The notes: generated by a model not told the origin, from the letters alone. DNA of 64,000 nt from Pseudisothecium myosuroides (GCA_951799445.1 CATOGU010000029.1:20314-84313); one strand, 5' to 3'. Counted from the first letter of the stretch, positions 1 to 9,423 are shown. A program made the numbers and translations.

Positions 1-95
1 NNNNNNNNNNNNNNNNNNNNNNNNNNNNNNNNNNNNNNNNNNNNNNNNNNNNNNNNNNNNNNNNNNNNNNNNNNNNNNNNNNNNNNNNNNNNNNN
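1..95. other. Run of N at window start
   Basis: The first 95 positions are undetermined. They hide the 5' end of the first gene. Confidence 0.99.
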
Positions 96-96
96 C

Positions 97-609
97 CTCG
101 GGTACAACCCGGACATTTTCCGCTGGCTGACCGAAGAGGCCATCAAGAGCCGCTCCGACATGGTCGCCACCGCCAACACGGCCAGCCCGCGCGGCTACCT
201 GCCGGTGATGTGGTTGAACTTGAGCGAGGTGCCCAAGGTGTTCATCGGGTTCGAGCCGGGCGACAACTGGAAACGTTGGCGCGGCATCCTGCAAGAGGCG
301 GAATTGTGCTGCGGGCAGGCACCCAAGGCCAAGAAGGGCCTGCGCTCGAAGGCGGTGTTTTTCCGCACGACCGAGCAGTCGCCCATCCCCGGCCCGCGCT
401 GGACCATCGCCGCCGAGGTCGCGGAAGCGAGGAAGAATTACCTCGACCTGATCGAACTCGACGCCGCGTCGACCGCGGAGCTTTACGCCGCGCGCACGTT
501 GTTTCTCGACGCCGCCGCCGGGGATTTGCCGTATCAGCCGGGTGAGGTGCTCGATTTCCTGGCGCACGAATTGTCGCCCTTCTGGGAACGCATCCGGCAG
601 CCGATCTGA
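97..609 (+). CDS. Hypothetical protein, 5' end missing
   Basis: The open frame continues upstream of the first ATG (160) to the edge of the N run, so only about the last 170 codons are present. The visible part is soluble-looking, with no membrane segment, and ends in an acidic, aromatic tail (FWERIRQPI). It contains a Cys-Cys pair (ELCCGQ) and an Arg/Lys-rich stretch. I do not recognise the family. The stop is followed within 10 bases by a REPIN-type inverted repeat that may act as its transcription terminator. Confidence 0.6.
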   Translation, partial: LGYNPDIFRWLTEEAIKSRSDMVATANTASPRGYLPVMWLNLSEVPKVFIGFEPGDNWKRWRGILQEAELCCGQAPKAKKGLRSKAVFFRTTEQSPIPGPRWTIAAEVAEARKNYLDLIELDAASTAELYAARTLFLDAAAGDLPYQPGEVLDFLAHELSPFWERIRQPI

Positions 610-617
610 CGTGAAAA

Positions 618-734
618 GGTAGGGATGGCTCTCCGAGCCGGTCCCTGTTGTTTCTCTGGATGAGAAGGTCCGATGGCAGACGCGATCCTTCCCCCGGAGA
701 AATCTAGGGACCGGCTCGGAGAGCCATCCCTACC
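618..734. repeat. REPIN (REP doublet, family A)
   Basis: Two inverted arms of about 29 bases (618-646 and 706-734) flank a unique centre. Each arm begins with GTAG and is itself an imperfect hairpin: GGA, bulge, GGCTC, loop TCC, GAGCC, bulge, TCC. A tetranucleotide head plus a bulged hairpin, arranged as an inverted pair, matches the known layout of REP sequences and REPINs mobilised by RAYT transposases. Other copies lie at 9793, 20173, 36557 and 42319, with partial copies at 14332 and 23722. Confidence 0.85.
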
Positions 735-821
735 TTGACGACGACCGGCAGCTTGCGCTGCCTGTTTGGACGCTTTCTGAGGTTGAACACCCCGCGTGCA
801 TTGCCGATAATCGGCGTTTCC

Positions 822-1421
822 ATGCCCACTGCCACCGACCCCGCCCTGCCGCTGGAAGACCCGCGCGCTTCCCGCTGGGACCTCGTGCTCGTGCTGGCGA
901 TGGGCGGCGCGCTGCTGCTCTTCGGCTGGGCGGACGCCTCCGCCTACCTCGCCGGCCTGCACAAGATTTCGTACAGCTTTTCCATGAACGCGCGTCCCGG
1001 CGGGATGCGCGTGGGCGAGACCCAGGAAATCTTCCGCCACGTCACCGACGATTCCGTGCGGCTGGATAATTTCACCGAACTCGAACACCGGGGCCGGGTG
1101 TACTACCGGCACAGCCTGGGACCGGTCAGCACGCTGGAAATCGTCACCCGCCATGCCCACGCCCGGCTGGGCTTCCGGTTTGAAAACATCATCGCCGACC
1201 AGGACCTCACGGTGGCCTGCAACGGGAAGGTCATCGAGGAAATCACCTACCTCCCGCTCGACCGCTCGGTTCCGCGTTTGTACGCGTTCGACCTTCAGCC
1301 CGGCACCAACGTCGTGACCTTCACCCACCGGCTCTACAACCACCACGGGTCCGAATTCGCGCCGGACGATTCGCGGCCCGTGGCCGGAACGTTCAGCTCG
1401 CTCGACCTCCTGCTCGAATGA
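822..1421 (+). CDS. Membrane-anchored protein of unknown function
   Basis: A 199-residue protein. The start at 822 is chosen because the upstream in-frame ATG (735) would begin inside the REPIN flank. One hydrophobic helix at about residues 24-45 is followed by a long extracytoplasmic part of beta-rich character with several Tyr/His/Arg residues. No enzyme motif is visible. It lies just upstream of the PIG-V-like mannosyltransferase gene, whose start codon follows this stop by 39 bases, so the two are probably cotranscribed. The function is unknown. A role alongside the glycosyltransferase is only inferred from position. Confidence 0.65.
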   Translation: MPTATDPALPLEDPRASRWDLVLVLAMGGALLLFGWADASAYLAGLHKISYSFSMNARPGGMRVGETQEIFRHVTDDSVRLDNFTELEHRGRVYYRHSLGPVSTLEIVTRHAHARLGFRFENIIADQDLTVACNGKVIEEITYLPLDRSVPRLYAFDLQPGTNVVTFTHRLYNHHGSEFAPDDSRPVAGTFSSLDLLLE

Positions 1422-1460
1422 TCCCCGACGACCTGCCCTCGCGCACCGGAGGACCGTCCC

Positions 1461-2590
1461 GTGCCCCGTCTGACGGGGCGCGTCCTGGCGGGGATTACCG
1501 GGACGTATTTCCTGTCGCGGCTGCTGGTGCTGGCGGTGATCAGCGTGTCGCGCACGGTGGTACTGCCCGGGCCGTACGCGCTGCCGTCCCGCGGTCGTGG
1601 AGCGAACGGCTGTGCAGTTGGGACTCCAACTGGTACGTCGAAATCGCCCGCCAGGGGTACGCCTTCGATGCGCACGGGCAGTCGAGCGTGGCGTTTTATC
1701 CGTTGTACCCGCTGCTCATCCGCGCGCTGATGCACTGCGGGCTGGACCCGCTCCTGGCCGGGTACGCGATCTCTCACGCGGCGCTGTTCGCCGCCGCCGT
1801 GTGGATGTGGCGGCTGGCGGCGTGGGAGACCCGCTCGGCGGTGACCGCCAGCCTGGCCTCCACGTTTCTGCTGCTCAGCCCCGGCGCGATGTGGTTCGGG
1901 ATGATTTACACCGAGTCGCTTTTCCTGCTGACGGCGCTGGGCTGCCTGCTCGCCGCGCGGCGGGGCCGCTGGCTGGAAGCCGGGCTGTGGGGTTACGCGG
2001 CGGCGATCACGCGCACGCCGGGGCTGTTGCTGGCGGGCTTCCTCCTGCTGGAAGCGGCGCAGCAATGGTGGGAAGCCCGCCGGGCCGGGCCGACCGGGAA
2101 GCCGGTCCCGTGGCGGCAGGCGTGCGCGGTGGCGGGTCCGGTGCTGGGCCAGTTGAGTTTCCTGATTTTCCTGCAAGTGGCGTTCGGCGACTGGCACGCC
2201 CAGCAAAAGACCATGACGGCGGGCTGGTTTGCCGGGGGTCCGCGCTGGCCGTGGACGGCGCTGGCGACGACGTGGGAATGGAGCGAGCCGTTGTTCGCGC
2301 TGTTGGGCGACCCGGTGCTGGCGGTGGTGTTGCTCGCGGGCATCGCGAGTGGGTGGAGCCTGCGCCGGTGGGGGTATCCGGCGTTCATTTTTGCGCTGGC
2401 GACGTTGTATCTGGTCAGCACGAACGGTGACAGCCTGTTGCGCTACCTCTCGACGGTCGCGCCGGTGTACCTGGTGCTGGCGCAGGCGGCGCGGCGTTCG
2501 CGGCTGCTGGAAACCGCGGTGCTGGGCTTTTCGGTGGCGATTTTGGTGTTGGTCGCAGTCCTGCTCGCCAACGGCTACCGCGTCATTTAG
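1461..2590 (+). CDS. PIG-V-like mannosyltransferase, one frameshift
   Basis: Integral-membrane GT-C glycosyltransferase resembling the Mannosyl_trans2/PIG-V family, which transfers mannose from a polyprenyl-phosphate donor. The WDSNWYVEIARQGY motif with its acidic residue after the first helix, the FYPLYPLL segment, and about nine hydrophobic helices support this. The best start is GTG 1461, preceded by GGAGGA at 1447-1452; it gives a proper first membrane helix (TYFLSRLLVLAVISV). That frame must shift near a CCC run at 1588-1590 to reach the WDSNW part; one extra C would restore it. An alternative start at 1418 overlaps the upstream stop but encodes a non-hydrophobic, Gly/Ala/Arg-rich leader that looks like an out-of-frame translation. 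The acceptor is unknown. Confidence 0.75.
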
Positions 2591-2634
2591 AGCGTGTCCC
2601 GGTGGAACAATCAGCGCCGTATTCTCTCTTTCTC

Positions 2635-2800
2635 TGTCATCCTGAGACGAGTGCAACGAGACCGAAAGCCGAGTCTGCGAGACAGCCGCAGGCAAACCTT
2701 CCAACGTGGAGGGCACAATCGACGGTGGAAGGTTTGCCTGCGGCTGTCTCGCAGACTCGGCTTTCGACTGCGTTCGTTTCTCACTTCGCTCAGGATGACA
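2635..2800. repeat. Inverted-pair repeat, family B (TGTCATCCTGAG)
   Basis: The left end TGTCATCCTGAG and the right end CTCAGGATGACA are exact inverses. Inside them, a second palindrome (GCCGAGTCTGCGAGACAGCC and its inverse) brackets the centre. It lies between the convergent mannosyltransferase and pyruvate kinase genes. Other copies of the outer motif are at 4333, 27578, 31396 and 48370. Confidence 0.85.
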
Positions 2801-2841
2801 GACAAAGAAAAGGCACGATTTTTCCAGGCTGGACGACCCCG

Positions 2842-4306
2842 TCATCTCACTCCGCCGCGACGCCCTGCCCCCGGCTCCGGCACCGTCTCGACCTTGATCA
2901 GATTCGTCCGCCCGCTGAGCTGGTAGGGTGTCCCCGCCACGATGACCACCGTGTCGCCGGGTTGCGCGCCGCACCGCTGTACGACCGCGTTGAGCGCCAG
3001 TTCCGTCATGTGCGAGGTGCGCTCGATCTTCACCGTGCGCTCGCTTTCCACGCCCCAGAGCAAACACAGCCGCCGCCGAATCCGCTCCTCGGTGCACAAC
3101 GCCAGGACCGGCATCGCGGGCCGGTGACACGTCACGCGCCGGGTCGTCGATCCGCTGGAGGTGTGCGTCACGATGGCCCGCGCGCCGACCGCCGCCGCGA
3201 TCTCCTTGGCGGCGTGCGCTACGACCCATTCCAATTTCCCGGTTTCCCGCAGCGCCGGGGGCGGGGCGACCTCGCCGGTCAGCCACGCCGTTTCCGCCCG
3301 CGCGGCGATGGCCGACATCGTCGCCACCGTCTCGACCGGGAATTCGCCCATCGCGCTTTCGCCCGAGAGCATGACGGCGTCCGTGCCGTCGAACACGGCG
3401 TTGGCGACATCGGTCGCCTCGGCGCGGGTGGGCTTGGGCAGTGGGTCATGCTTTCGAGCATCTGGGTGGCCGTGATGACGGGCCGCGCTGCCTGCCGGCA
3501 CACCGCGATGATGCGTTTCTGCGCGACGGGCACCTCCGGCAAGCTCATCTCCAACGCCAGGTCGCCGCGCGCAACCATCACCCCCGTAGGCCCGTTCGGC
3601 GATGGCCGCGATGTCGTCGAGCGCGCTCTTCTTTTCGATCTTGGCGATGACCGGGATGTCCGCCCCGAGCGCCCTGAGGCGGCTTTGCAGTCCGCGCACA
3701 TCGTCGGCGCTCTGCACGAAGGAGAGCGCCAGGAAATCGAAGCCCAACTCGACGGCCAGCGCGATGTCGGCTTCGTCCTTGTCCGTGACCGACGGCAGGC
3801 TGACCCGCTGGCCGGGCAAATTGATACCCCGGTTGCTGGAAAGCAGGCCGCCGCGTTCGACCCGCGCGAGGATCTCGCCGTCGCCGCCGCGCAAGCTTTC
3901 CACGCGCAGGAGCAGGTTGCCATCGTCGAGCAGCAGCGGGGTGCCCGGCTGCACGTCCGCCCGCCAGCAGGGGGAAACTCACGCTGATGTGCCCGGGCGT
4001 GCCGACGCAGGGTAGGGGGCTGAGGATGATTTCCGAACCGGTAGGAAGGGTGATCGCCCCGCCGGTCATCTCGCCCACGCGGATGCGCGGCCCGCGCAGG
4101 TCGCCCAGGATGGCCAGCGGGATGCCGGTCTCCGCGCTGACGCGCCGGATGCGGTCCAAGCTGACGCGCAGGGCCTCGGGTTTCTGGTGCGAGAAGTTGA
4201 TGCGCACGACGTTCATCCCGGCGGCGGCCATGCCGCGCAGCACGTCGTCCCGGTCGCAGGCGGGGCCGAGCGTGGCGATGATCTTGGTGCGTTTGGGGGT
4301 GGTCAT
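2842..4306 (-). CDS. pyk: Pyruvate kinase, three homopolymer frameshifts
   Basis: Converts phosphoenolpyruvate and ADP to pyruvate and ATP in the cytoplasm, the last step of glycolysis. The chosen start (4306) gives [18 protein letters not shown], the typical N-terminus. The frame then moves three times: near 3960-3962 (CCC, one base too many), 3581-3585 (CCCCC, one too many) and 3443-3445 (GGG, one too few). Read across these points, all family hallmarks follow in order: [29 protein letters not shown], the MVARGDL motif, ATQMLESM, and [18 protein letters not shown]. The C-terminal allosteric-type domain is present to the usual length. No other pyk is visible here, so sequence errors are more likely than gene death. 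Confidence 0.9.
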
Positions 4307-4332
4307 GTCCATCAGATGTGGTTTGAAAACTT

Positions 4333-4522
4333 CTGTCATCCTGAGCGGAGTGTAACGACGTCGAAGGACCTCTCAAGCGTGGTACCAGTGCGCTATCGTC
4401 GTTGGCCATGCGCCGAAACGCTCCGGCCAGTGCGGGTTTGTGCTGTGTGCCGGTGCGGGGATGGAGTGGGTACCACATGGAGAGGTCCTTCGGCCTCGTT
4501 GCACTCGTCTCAGGATGACAGA
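4333..4522. repeat. Inverted-pair repeat, family B
   Basis: TCTGTCATCCTGAG at the left and CTCAGGATGACAGA at the right, with inner matching blocks (GAAGGACCTCTC and GAGAGGTCCTTC). It lies between the divergent pyk and glycosyltransferase-like genes, so in this copy it cannot be a shared terminator. Confidence 0.85.
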
Positions 4523-4639
4523 AATTTTTTGCGGGCGGTAGGCCCAAAGTAGCGATTTTCCCCCGTGCAGGGCAACCGGAATCGGGCGAGGCTGCGCCGG
4601 GGCACCGATGATGCTTTCGCTAGGGGTCCGCCCGCTGCC

Positions 4640-5548
4640 ATGAAGCCTCACGTCCGTCTCAAGAATTTCGTCGTCCTCCTGCTCGAAGCGGCGCGGCAGG
4701 TCCGCCTCTACTTCCTCAAGCAGCGCATCATCCGGCGCGAACACACCTTCCGCACGCTCCCGTCGTTGGGCCGGACCCCCGAGGGCGGCAGCCCGGCGGA
4801 CGCCCCCCGGCTGCTGGTCGTGGTGACCCACGTCGCCGGGACCGCCAAACACCACACGATCTCGAAACACGAAAAACTCTCCGCCGTGCTCAACGGGGTC
4901 CGCCAGAGTTTTGCCCATCTGCGCTACGAGGTGGTCATCAACACGCTGCCGGGCAAGCACATCATGGCCGAACTCCCGCCGGACCTCACGGCGGGCATGT
5001 CGATCCACGAGGAGGACGACCCGAATCCGATGCTCATCGAATTCCGCGTGCAGGACCTCTTCGCCGCCCGGCGTGAGGAGTTCGATTACTTCCTGTTCCT
5101 CGAAGACGATGTGGTCGTTCAGGACACCCTCTACCTCGACAAGTTCCAGTTGTTCAACCGGTTCACCCAGGACCCGAAATTCCTGCTCATGCCCAACCGC
5201 TACGAACTCAGCGGCACGCAGAAGGTCTACATCGACCAGGAGCGTTACAGCAAGCTGGCGCACCTGGACATGGGCGGCACCCAGCTTTCCGAGTGCGCCA
5301 ACATCCACAGCGCGTCCTACCTGCTCAGCCGCGAACAGCTCGACCTCTGGCTGGCGTCGGGCCGCCATCTCTACCGGCAGATGTCGTACATCGGCCCGCT
5401 GGAAAGCGCGGCCAGCGGCTGCCTGATGGAAGTCTTCCGCATCTACAAACCGACCCCGGCCAACCTGCGGTTCCTCGAAGTCCGGCACTACGACAACTGC
5501 TACGCCGAGGTGTCCCTGCAACGCGCCGCGCAGCGGACCGCGAACTGA
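4640..5548 (+). CDS. Putative GT-A-type glycosyltransferase
   Basis: A 302-residue protein. A start at 4640 (MKPHVRLKN) is preferred over 4565, because the extra leader is basic and low-complexity. The segment DYFLFLEDDVVVQDTLY at about residues 147-163 looks like the nucleotide-sugar/metal-binding acidic cluster of GT-A glycosyltransferases. It is preceded by RLLVVVTHVAG, a plausible first beta strand. The C-terminal half is rich in Tyr and His without membrane helices, so a cytosolic or peripheral enzyme is likely. The fold assignment is an inference from these motifs; the exact family and substrate are not recognised. Confidence 0.55.
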   Translation: MKPHVRLKNFVVLLLEAARQVRLYFLKQRIIRREHTFRTLPSLGRTPEGGSPADAPRLLVVVTHVAGTAKHHTISKHEKLSAVLNGVRQSFAHLRYEVVINTLPGKHIMAELPPDLTAGMSIHEEDDPNPMLIEFRVQDLFAARREEFDYFLFLEDDVVVQDTLYLDKFQLFNRFTQDPKFLLMPNRYELSGTQKVYIDQERYSKLAHLDMGGTQLSECANIHSASYLLSREQLDLWLASGRHLYRQMSYIGPLESAASGCLMEVFRIYKPTPANLRFLEVRHYDNCYAEVSLQRAAQRTAN

Positions 5549-5569
5549 CCTTGGCACCAAGAGCGAAGT

Positions 5570-6287
5570 TCACGGAAATTTGAACGACGCTCTGGACCGA
5601 AAAATCCGCGCGCCTTCCTGGCGGAAGAGTTCCTTCACCTCACGCGGATAATAAATGCCGCCCTCGCGCGGATTGAAGTCCAACAGCAATTCACCGCCCG
5701 GACGCAGCACATGCGCGCGCACGTCGTCGAGAAAAAATCGCCACGCGTCCACTCCCCATTCGCGCCAAACCCCTTTGGGCGCGGGCAACTTCTGGAAACA
5801 AATGCAGTGAGCGGCAACCAGGTCGAATTTTTCTCCCAGCGGCGGCAGCGCGACGAAGGGATCGATGCGCCCGACGATCCGCCGCACGCCCAGAAGTTCG
5901 ATGGTATCCCGGTAGAGCGGATTTTCGTCGAGATCGAATCCCACCGCCTCGTGTCCCAGGCGCTGGCAGACGTGGAGGAACCAGCCTGCGCCGCAACCGA
6001 GATCGAGCACCCTCAGCGGACCGCGGACGGTGGAGGGAAAGATCCTGCGCGCGTTCGACGTTGTGCTTGAGCCAATATCGCGCGTCGAGAAACTTGGCGG
6101 GATCGCCCACGTCGACGGTGCGGCCAGGTCCCACGTAACGTGCGCGCAACCGCGCGAGTCCGACCGGGTCGATGGCCGCCAGCAGCGGTTTCGTGTCGAT
6201 GGGATGCGACCAGCGCCGCACATGATCCCAGGCGCTTTGTAACCCATCGTAGCGGAGTAGTTTTCGCAGCTTGTGCCGAAAAGTCAT
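5570..6287 (-). CDS. Class I SAM-dependent methyltransferase, one frameshift
   Basis: Start at 6287, with a GGGAG ribosome-binding site a few bases upstream. The N-terminal part is MTFRHKLRKLLRYDG onward. Near 6048-6056, in an alternating GCGCGC stretch, the frame has to move to enter the SAM-binding core: VLDLGCGAGWFL (motif I), GHEAVGFDLD (motif II) and LRPGGELLLDFNPR (post-motif). The substrate is not evident. The layout resembles methyltransferases of lipopolysaccharide or small-molecule pathways, but nothing decides between them. It lies 32 bases downstream of leuD in the same direction, so it may be read through from the leu genes. Confidence 0.8.
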
Positions 6288-6319
6288 CTTGCTCCCGGGA
6301 ACGCGCGGTTTTTCCGGGA

Positions 6320-6874
6320 TCAGACCGCCGCTGCCGCCGGGATCATCCCGCTCTGGCGCGCGTAAGCAAAGATGCCGCCCGCCTCCACCACCGGGCGCAC
6401 CTCGCCCAGCGGCTTGAGTTGGTAAACCGTCCCGTGGTGGGTCAGCGTGTCGTTGGCGTAATCCAGCGTCGCCTCGTCACCCGTCTTGAGGATGTCGCAA
6501 AGCCGGTCCACGGAATCGTAGGGAAACACTTCGCCCGTGGCGACGCTGTTGCGAAAGAAAATCCGCGCGTAACTCTCCGCGACCACGGCCTCCACGCCCG
6601 CCGCGCCGAGGGCGATGGGCGCGTGTTCGCGCGACGAACCGCAGCCGAAGTTGCGCCCGGCGATCATGATCCGGTAAGGGGTCGTCTTCTCGCCCGGGGC
6701 GATGAATTTTTGCGGGTACTGGTCGTCGGGCAGGCCGATCATCGCGTAGGAGCCGAGTTCGGTGTATTCGTCGGGCTTGGTCGGCACCAGGGTCAGGTAC
6801 TGGGCCGGGATGATCTGGTCGGTGTCGATGTTGTCGCCGACGACGAAGACGCGAGCGGTGAGGAGATCAGGCAT
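6320..6874 (-). CDS. leuD: 3-isopropylmalate dehydratase small subunit
   Basis: 184 residues. Together with LeuC it isomerises 2-isopropylmalate to 3-isopropylmalate in leucine synthesis. Family signs are GDNIDTDQIIPAQYL near the N-terminus, the swivel-domain motif GRNFGCGSSREHAPIAL, and YARIFFRNSVATGE. The compact size and motif spelling fit the short archaeal-type LeuD branch, matching the LeuC type upstream. The gene is intact. It is separated from leuC by a lipoprotein gene but on the same strand. Confidence 0.95.
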   Translation of the reverse strand: MPDLLTARVFVVGDNIDTDQIIPAQYLTLVPTKPDEYTELGSYAMIGLPDDQYPQKFIAPGEKTTPYRIMIAGRNFGCGSSREHAPIALGAAGVEAVVAESYARIFFRNSVATGEVFPYDSVDRLCDILKTGDEATLDYANDTLTHHGTVYQLKPLGEVRPVVEAGGIFAYARQSGMIPAAAAV

Positions 6875-6877
6875 AAG

Positions 6878-6968
6878 AAAAGGCGGAAGGCGGAAGGCGG
6901 AAGGTGCGGAAATAAAAGTGGAAAAGTCGACGCGGAGATCATCTTTCCGCCTTCCGCCTTCCGCCTTT
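6878..6968. repeat. Inverted repeat, family C (GGCGGAA units)
   Basis: The left arm consists of tandem GGCGGAA units (6878-6904), and the right arm of their inverse TTCCGCC units (6944-6968). It sits exactly between the lipoprotein stop and the leuD start. A second copy is at 11708-11808. Confidence 0.8.
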
Positions 6969-7502
6969 CAATATCTGAACATCGGGTTCGGCGTTCCCTT
7001 CGGCGTCGGGCTGGCGTCGGGTACGGGCAACACGGTGTCGCGGGTAGCCTCGGGTGGAATCGCGTAGTTGCCCACCGGGTCCGCTGGTCATCGGTGCCAG
7101 GGCGTTGGGCGGCGCGAGTTTGGCTTGCAGGGCCGCGTCCTCTTCGGCGGATTCCTGCGCGCTGATCTGGGTAATCTCGTCGGACGCCACGTAACCCGAA
7201 ATCCCGCCCGCCGTCTTGATCTGGCTGTAGCCGCCGAAACGCTTCAACAGAGTAACGCGGGTGCCCTTCTTGAGTTTTTCGTCGGCTCCCCCGGCTTGCA
7301 GCGGGCCGATGTGGAAAAAGTCCGTCGTCTCGGCGGTGACCCTGTAGCGAAACTCGGGTTTGACCGGCGCGTTCACGTCGGCCACTGCCGCCGGTTTCGT
7401 CCCGCCGTCCGCCGCTTTCCCGCCGAGCTTGCATCCGGCCAGACTTACGGCCAGCAGCCATCCGCCCACGGCGGCCACCCTCAAAACGTTGCGTTGTTTC
7501 AT
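6968..7502 (-). CDS. SH3-domain lipoprotein, one frameshift
   Basis: About 178 residues. It starts MKQRNVLRVAAVGGWLLAVS, ending in LAGC: a lipoprotein signal with the lipobox Cys at about residue 24. The middle (about residues 50-115) looks like a bacterial SH3-type fold (KKGTRVTLLKRFGGYSQIKT), often a cell-wall or ligand-binding module. The uninterrupted frame runs on into the downstream GGCGGAA repeat, which is unlikely. A one-base shift at the GGG run 7077-7079 gives instead a Pro/Thr-rich tail ending NPMFRY at 6968. It lies between leuC and leuD but has no evident link to leucine synthesis. Confidence 0.7.
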
Positions 7503-7552
7503 GCGTTAGCGGTTTACAATTCCCATGCCGTCAGTGACGTGGCGCGCCGGGT

Positions 7553-8920
7553 TCACAGAAACTCGCGCGGATCGGTGATCCGGCCCGTCAGCGCGCTGGC
7601 CGCGACGGTGTACGGACTCGCCAGGTAGACCTTCGATTCCTTGTGGCCCATCCGACCGGGGAAATTGCGGTTCGTCGCGCTGATGCAACTCATCGGCTTG
7701 TTCATGCGCCCGAACGTATCCACCGGCCCGCCCAGGCAGGCGGCGCAACTGGCGTTCTCGGTCATGAGCACGCCCGCGTCTTCGAGCACCTGCCAGGCGC
7801 TCACGCCGTCGAACTGGACCTTGTGCAGGTCATCGACCACGCCCGGCGTCGCGGGCACCCCGAAGGTGTCCAGCTTGACCTTCTTGCCCTTGACCACCTC
7901 GGCGAACGCCAGGAAATCCGACGTTTTGCCGCCCGTGCAACTGCCGATGTACGCGCGGTCGAGCGCGATGTGGCCGAGGGTCTTGGCCAGCGCCCGGTTG
8001 CCCGGATTGGGGTGCATGGCGACGGTCGGCTCCAGCGACGACAGGTCGAACGCCTGCTCGTAGATGAACTTCTGGTTCGGCCCGGCTTCGGCGGGGGTGT
8101 AATCCGCCTTCGTGCCGTTGGCGGCGCAGCGGGCGTTGACGAAATCGAACGTCTTCTGGTCCGCCGCGAAGATGCCGTTCTTGCCGCCCGCCTCAATGGC
8201 CATGTTGGCAATCGTCATGCGGTCGTCCATCGTCAGGCCGCTGGCACCCGGGCCGTCCCACTGCATCGCGCGGTAAGTGGCTCCGTCGAAACCGATCTCG
8301 CCGATGACGTGGAGGATCACGTCTTTTGCCATCACGCCCTTTTGGAGCGCGCCGTCCAGGTAGAAGCGCATCGTCTCGGGCACCTTGATGAGCAGTTTCC
8401 CCGTGCCGAGGATGAACCCGGCGTCCGTGTTACCGATGCCCGTGGCGAACTCGCCGAACGCGCCCGCCATGCAGGTGTGCGAATCCGTGCCAAAAAGCAC
8501 CTCGCCGGGCCGGACGTGCCCCTTTTCGGGCAGGGCCGTGTGGCAGACGCCCGCGAAAGTGCCGCTGTATTGACGCTTGAGCTGGCCCCGGGCGGCGTCG
8601 AATTTCCATTCGCCGTTGGGGTCGTCGATCACGTCGTAGAAATACGGCAGGCCCTGTTCGCGCACGAAGTCGCGCAGGATATCGACGTTGCGGTTCGAGA
8701 GGCTGTCCGCCGTGAAGATGTAGTGATCCGGGATGATGACGATCTTGTGGCGATCCCAGACCTTGGCGTCGCGGCCGAACTCGCGGTGGAACACGCCGAT
8801 GGTGCCCGGCCCGCAAACGTCGTGCGTGAGGAGAACGTCGGTTTCGACCCAGAGATTGTCGCCGGGGACGACGTGCGACCGGCCGCTGGCCCGGGCGAGG
8901 ATGGTTTCGGTAAGCGTCAT
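7553..8920 (-). CDS. leuC: 3-isopropylmalate dehydratase large subunit
   Basis: 455 residues, intact. Aconitase-family 4Fe-4S enzyme, partner of LeuD. The start at 8920 (MTLTETILARASGR) is chosen over an upstream frame that runs through the 109-bp repeats. Cluster cysteines are visible in YIGSCTGGKTSDF and in ENASCAACLGGP. GTDSHTCMAGAFG and GVCHTALPEKGH are further family motifs. The spelling is that of the shorter archaeal/bacterial LeuC2 branch, shared with homoaconitase-type enzymes, so a related substrate cannot be excluded from sequence alone. Confidence 0.93.
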   Translation of the reverse strand: MTLTETILARASGRSHVVPGDNLWVETDVLLTHDVCGPGTIGVFHREFGRDAKVWDRHKIVIIPDHYIFTADSLSNRNVDILRDFVREQGLPYFYDVIDDPNGEWKFDAARGQLKRQYSGTFAGVCHTALPEKGHVRPGEVLFGTDSHTCMAGAFGEFATGIGNTDAGFILGTGKLLIKVPETMRFYLDGALQKGVMAKDVILHVIGEIGFDGATYRAMQWDGPGASGLTMDDRMTIANMAIEAGGKNGIFAADQKTFDFVNARCAANGTKADYTPAEAGPNQKFIYEQAFDLSSLEPTVAMHPNPGNRALAKTLGHIALDRAYIGSCTGGKTSDFLAFAEVVKGKKVKLDTFGVPATPGVVDDLHKVQFDGVSAWQVLEDAGVLMTENASCAACLGGPVDTFGRMNKPMSCISATNRNFPGRMGHKESKVYLASPYTVAASALTGRITDPREFL

Positions 8921-8958
8921 CGTGAAACGGACTGTCAATATGGCATCCCCTGCCACGG

Positions 8959-9220
8959 AAGTAAAAACCAAAAACGCCGGGTCGGTCCGGTCCGGGGTGG
9001 ATGGCGACCTCCGGGCGCCATTGGTTCTCATTCGCCGCGCCGCGGCCAAGCATTTCAGGCGACCGCGAAGTAAAAACCAAAAACGCCGGGTCGGTCCGGT
9101 CCGGGGTGGATGGTGACCTCCGGGCGCCATTGGTTCTCATTCGCCGCGCCGCGGCCAAGCATTTCAGGCGACCGCGCCACAAGGTGGCACCGAGGGTGCC
9201 TAGAGGTCGCCATCCATCTT
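8959..9220. repeat. Tandem 109-bp duplication of a family D repeat arm
   Basis: Positions 8959-9067 and 9068-9176 are two adjacent 109-base copies that differ at one visible base (GGCGACC versus GGTGACC). Each carries the family D arm GGTGGATGGCGACCTCCGGG, with an ATGGCG/CGCCAT mini-hairpin. An inverse fragment (AGGTCGCCATCCATC) follows at about 9205-9219, so this is an expanded version of the elements at 39817 and 43641. No gene is visible from 8921 to 9423. Confidence 0.85.
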
Positions 9221-9423
9221 CTGGCCAGCCATAGCGCCTCTACGGTGTATACCCGCTTTTCGGTCAGAGAAGGCATCCTGGCTTGCGGTTTGCTCCGATT
9301 ATTTTACCTGAACCCGTTGGATATTGGTCAAAAAAGGGGGTTGCCCTGTGTAATCCACTACCCTTAACCGGGTCCAAAAATTAGTTTAACACCGACCGAA
9401 CCCTGTGATAAAACTCGCACTGC

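Noticed and set aside
1334..3286. 650-codon minus-strand open frame across the mannosyltransferase and pyk region
   Set aside because: Arg/Gly/Pro-rich translation without domains. It is the antisense shadow of GC-rich coding DNA and crosses a family B repeat.
3443..3962. pyk as a true pseudogene
   Set aside because: All three breaks are one-base changes in mononucleotide runs, and the remaining sequence keeps every conserved motif without other decay.
3279..4547. Separate 422-codon gene opposite to 3' pyk
   Set aside because: Only a middle stretch of this frame is meaningful (the MVARGDL to LESM part of pyruvate kinase). It is one fragment of the frameshifted pyk.
8959..9176. CRISPR array
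   Set aside because: Only two adjacent 109-base copies with no spacers; no CRISPR-like repeat-spacer pattern exists anywhere in the window.
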